This document shows, one piece after another, positions 6,831 to 8,391 of a stretch of 8,391 nucleotides of DNA. The notes under the pieces are model-generated. The model had not been told where the DNA came from, made no database searches, and saw nothing but the letters and a program-made list of their open reading frames with translations. The first letter of the stretch is position 1. Each line of letters begins with the position of its first letter. The position numbers and the translations under genes are program-made. Origin of the DNA: an uncultured Collinsella sp. (GTDB lineage: Bacteria > Actinomycetota > Coriobacteriia > Coriobacteriales > Coriobacteriaceae); contig CAKUHM010000053.1 of assembly GCA_934655835.1 (NCBI GenBank), forward strand, positions 1-8,391, written 5' to 3'.

Positions 6831-6862
6831 AAAGGGTTGGAAGCACGCTTCCGACCCTTTTT
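6831..6862 (+). terminator. Intrinsic terminator after prs
   Basis: AAAGGGTTGGAAGC (6831-6844) pairs with GCTTCCGACCCTTT (6847-6860) with one G-U pair; the last pairs probably open to give a small loop. It ends in TTTTT. It lies 33 nt after the prs stop. Confidence 0.9.
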
Positions 6863-6878
6863 CTATTCCTCGTCAACC

Positions 6879-7093
6879 TGCCCTGGACAGTTAGTTCAGA
6901 TACGTATTTATTTAAATCCCCAAAGGGCCGTTCGGAGCTTTCTGAGCTCCCCGGCGGACGCTATGCCGCCCAAAACTCATCGTTTTCGAGCATTACCGCT
7001 GCACATTTACCCTCAAATCATCCTTGGAAGCCCTTAGAAACGCCTCGAACGCGCGATGCCTTATACGTATCTGAACTAACTGTCCAGCAGTTG
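6879..7093. mobile_element. MITE-like element (non-coding, inverted-repeat bounded)
   Basis: A perfect 25-bp inverted repeat, CTGGACAG..ACGTAT at 6883-6907 and its reverse complement at 7063-7087, encloses about 155 bp with no credible gene. The exact 9-mer TCGTCAACC occurs as a direct repeat just outside, at 6870-6878 and 7094-7102, as a target-site duplication would. The gap from the inverted repeat to the 9-mer is 4 bp on the left and 6 bp on the right, so the true ends are uncertain. Inside are two small hairpins: GGAGCT-TTCTG-AGCTCC (6934-6950) and GGCGG-N8-CCGCC (6953-6970). No transposase is present, so it would depend on one elsewhere. It could instead be a structured RNA or a recombinase site. 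Confidence 0.6.
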
Positions 7094-7102
7094 TCGTCAA
7101 CC

Positions 7103-7249
7103 CTCGCGGAAGAGCTCGATTTCCCGCAATCCCCTCAACCAATTCCTCCGACTTCATAACACTCAGCCGTTCATGGCACACAACACCCCACTGAGCGAAA
7201 AGAACGACGCGGCGACCGCGTTTCGCCAACGGCTTAGTACCTTGTAGTT
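7103..7249. other. Spacer between the MITE-like element and the nuclease-like gene
   Basis: I see no gene here; a 78-aa open frame on the - strand (7229-6993) runs into the MITE-like element and resembles nothing I can name. ACGCGG-CGA-CCGCGT at 7207-7221 is a compact perfect hairpin or operator-like palindrome 28 bp before the next gene. TAGTAC at 7235-7240 is a poor -10 candidate. Confidence 0.4.
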
Positions 7250-8377
7250 ATGACGACCGTGATTTCACATCTCTCCGCCCTCCGCGCGACTCGCCGCGCA
7301 CGACGGGCTTACTCTGCGCTTCCGTGGGACTCCATCGACGTCGGACAGCAATCACAAGCTCTGGCTGGCTGCATCCCCAATAATGACGCCATAGACTTTG
7401 ACGCGCTTTCGATGCTCGATGCCTGGAATGAAGACGATTCCGAACTGCTCGATCTTCTCGTTTCAAACGAAGACAACAGACGTCCCGACAAGCGACTTCT
7501 TCAGCATATTCTCTCTGCCCCGCTTCCCGAAGGGGCGATTATGCACATCGAGGCTGACATCTATGCCACATCCCCTGCCATGACGGCCCTGCTGTGTTCC
7601 AAAAATGAATCGGTTGCCAAAACCTTAATGCTTCTCATGGAGCTGCTCGGAACGTATTCTCTTCCGCCCGAGGCAACCTACCCCATCGCCTATGACGACA
7701 TCTGGCCCAAGGTCGACACCTTCGAAGCGACGAACGATCTCGATTGCCGGAGCGACCAGTCGGTGACCGAGCAGCAAAATGAAACCCGCTACGAACAGGC
7801 GCACTACAAATGCGAGCCAGCCACGACCATCGAGGAGCTCGAGGCGATCGCACGGTTCGCAAAAAGCAGCTCATATACCTCGTTTCGCACAGCCGTCAAA
7901 CTTGCCCGACCCGGATCTGCATCCCCAGCCGAATCCCTAATGTTTGCTGTTCTCGGAGCGCCCATGCGCTTTGGCGGATTCGGGTGTTGCAGCCTGCCCA
8001 TGGGCGGCCTGCTACTCAACTATCGAGTCGACTTCGACACCCTTGCGGTCAACATGTCCTCGGGCATCCCCTACGCCATCTGCGACTTATATTGCCCGGC
8101 AGCCGGTGTCGACAACGAATACAACGGAATTGGGCATGAGCTTCAAAACACTCGCATCCACGATGGCAATCGAAATAATGGCCTCAAGGCAATGGGCATC
8201 CACGTCCTGGTTATCAATCGCGACCAGATGAAAGACCTTGTTGCACTCGAAGCCTTCGCCCAAACGATGCATCGACTCGCGGGAGTCCGATTCCGTTACC
8301 GTATCAAGGGCTATCGCAAGCGTCAGGCCGCTTGGCTCAACGCTCTGCGGGCCGGAATCGGCCTTGCGCCGGTCTAA
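7250..8377 (+). CDS. Uncharacterised protein with a DUF559/Vsr-like (PD-(D/E)XK) C-terminal domain
   Basis: I cannot assign a function to this 375-aa protein. The C-terminal part (about 275-325) has the DUF559/Vsr endonuclease spacing: Asp279 in CDLYCP, Glu290-Tyr-Asn-Gly, His296, then HDGNRNNGLKAMGIHVLVI with Asp305, Arg308 and Gly316. In the family the acidic strand usually reads E-x-D-G-x-x-H; here Asn292 replaces that Asp, so activity is uncertain. The N-terminus (VISHLSALRATRRARRA) and middle (IEADIYATSPAMTALLCSK, then ELLGTYSLP; TSFRTAVKLARPGSASPAESLMF) resemble, from memory, a family of hypothetical proteins multiplied in Coriobacteriia with an AbiEi-like (type IV toxin-antitoxin) layout. 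No signal peptide or membrane segment is evident. ATG 7250 is the first start after an in-frame TAG at 7235, but no Shine-Dalgarno precedes it, unlike glmU and prs. Lys, Asn and AT-rich codons are more common than in its neighbours, hinting at transfer. No partner toxin gene is visible. Confidence 0.8.
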   Translation: MTTVISHLSALRATRRARRAYSALPWDSIDVGQQSQALAGCIPNNDAIDFDALSMLDAWNEDDSELLDLLVSNEDNRRPDKRLLQHILSAPLPEGAIMHIEADIYATSPAMTALLCSKNESVAKTLMLLMELLGTYSLPPEATYPIAYDDIWPKVDTFEATNDLDCRSDQSVTEQQNETRYEQAHYKCEPATTIEELEAIARFAKSSSYTSFRTAVKLARPGSASPAESLMFAVLGAPMRFGGFGCCSLPMGGLLLNYRVDFDTLAVNMSSGIPYAICDLYCPAAGVDNEYNGIGHELQNTRIHDGNRNNGLKAMGIHVLVINRDQMKDLVALEAFAQTMHRLAGVRFRYRIKGYRKRQAAWLNALRAGIGLAPV

Positions 8378-8390
8378 ACGGCGAATCGCC
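8367..8390 (+). other. Possible start of a terminator or hairpin at the window edge
   Basis: CGCCG (8367-8371) can pair with CGGCG (8379-8383) across the stop codon, or GGCGA with TCGCC (8380-8390) around a single A. The sequence is cut off before any T-run, so this cannot be decided. Confidence 0.25.
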
Positions 8391-8391
8391 C

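Noticed and set aside
6837..7229. Small open frames (66 aa + strand, 78 aa - strand) over the MITE-like element
   Set aside because: Both cross the inverted repeat, and parts of each encode the same GQLVQIRI string simply because the repeat is inverted; no ribosome site or family match is visible.

Overview
The window is a high-GC bacterial chromosome segment. It looks like a Coriobacteriia actinobacterium of the Collinsella type. That assignment rests on codon use, the Gram-positive glmU-prs gene pair, and a last gene resembling a protein family I recall as abundant in Coriobacteriia. It was made by reading only, with no database search.

Layout from left to right. (1) The window opens inside a + strand exodeoxyribonuclease III gene (1-426). 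(2) A 523-bp spacer between convergent genes (427-949) is built from two diverged tandem repeat units. Each contains a 160-bp imperfect palindrome centred on a terminator-like hairpin. The first hairpin is intact and could terminate transcription from both sides; the second has lost its stem. (3) A three-gene leftward operon (4006 down to 950) encodes a complete ECF vitamin/micronutrient importer: membrane T component, a double ATPase with both ABC cassettes fused in one chain, and a substrate-binding S component. The genes overlap by 1 nt or are separated by 4 nt, so translation is probably coupled. (4) A 199-bp divergent promoter region (4007-4205) follows. (5) glmU (4206-5618) and prs (5811-6797) run rightward, each with a strong Shine-Dalgarno sequence and followed by an intrinsic terminator. 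They make UDP-GlcNAc for the cell wall and PRPP for nucleotides, histidine and tryptophan. (6) A 452-bp spacer (6798-7249) carries the prs terminator and a MITE-like element: a perfect 25-bp inverted repeat around about 155 bp, with an exact 9-bp direct repeat just outside. (7) A 375-aa protein of unknown function (7250-8377) is lower in GC by eye and lacks a Shine-Dalgarno. Its C-terminus looks like a DUF559/Vsr-type PD-(D/E)XK nuclease domain.

Regions 1 and 3-5 are ordinary housekeeping or transport. The accessory signal lies in the palindromic spacer (region 2) and in the MITE-like element plus nuclease-like gene (regions 6-7). I found no RNA genes, CRISPR array or complete insertion sequence.
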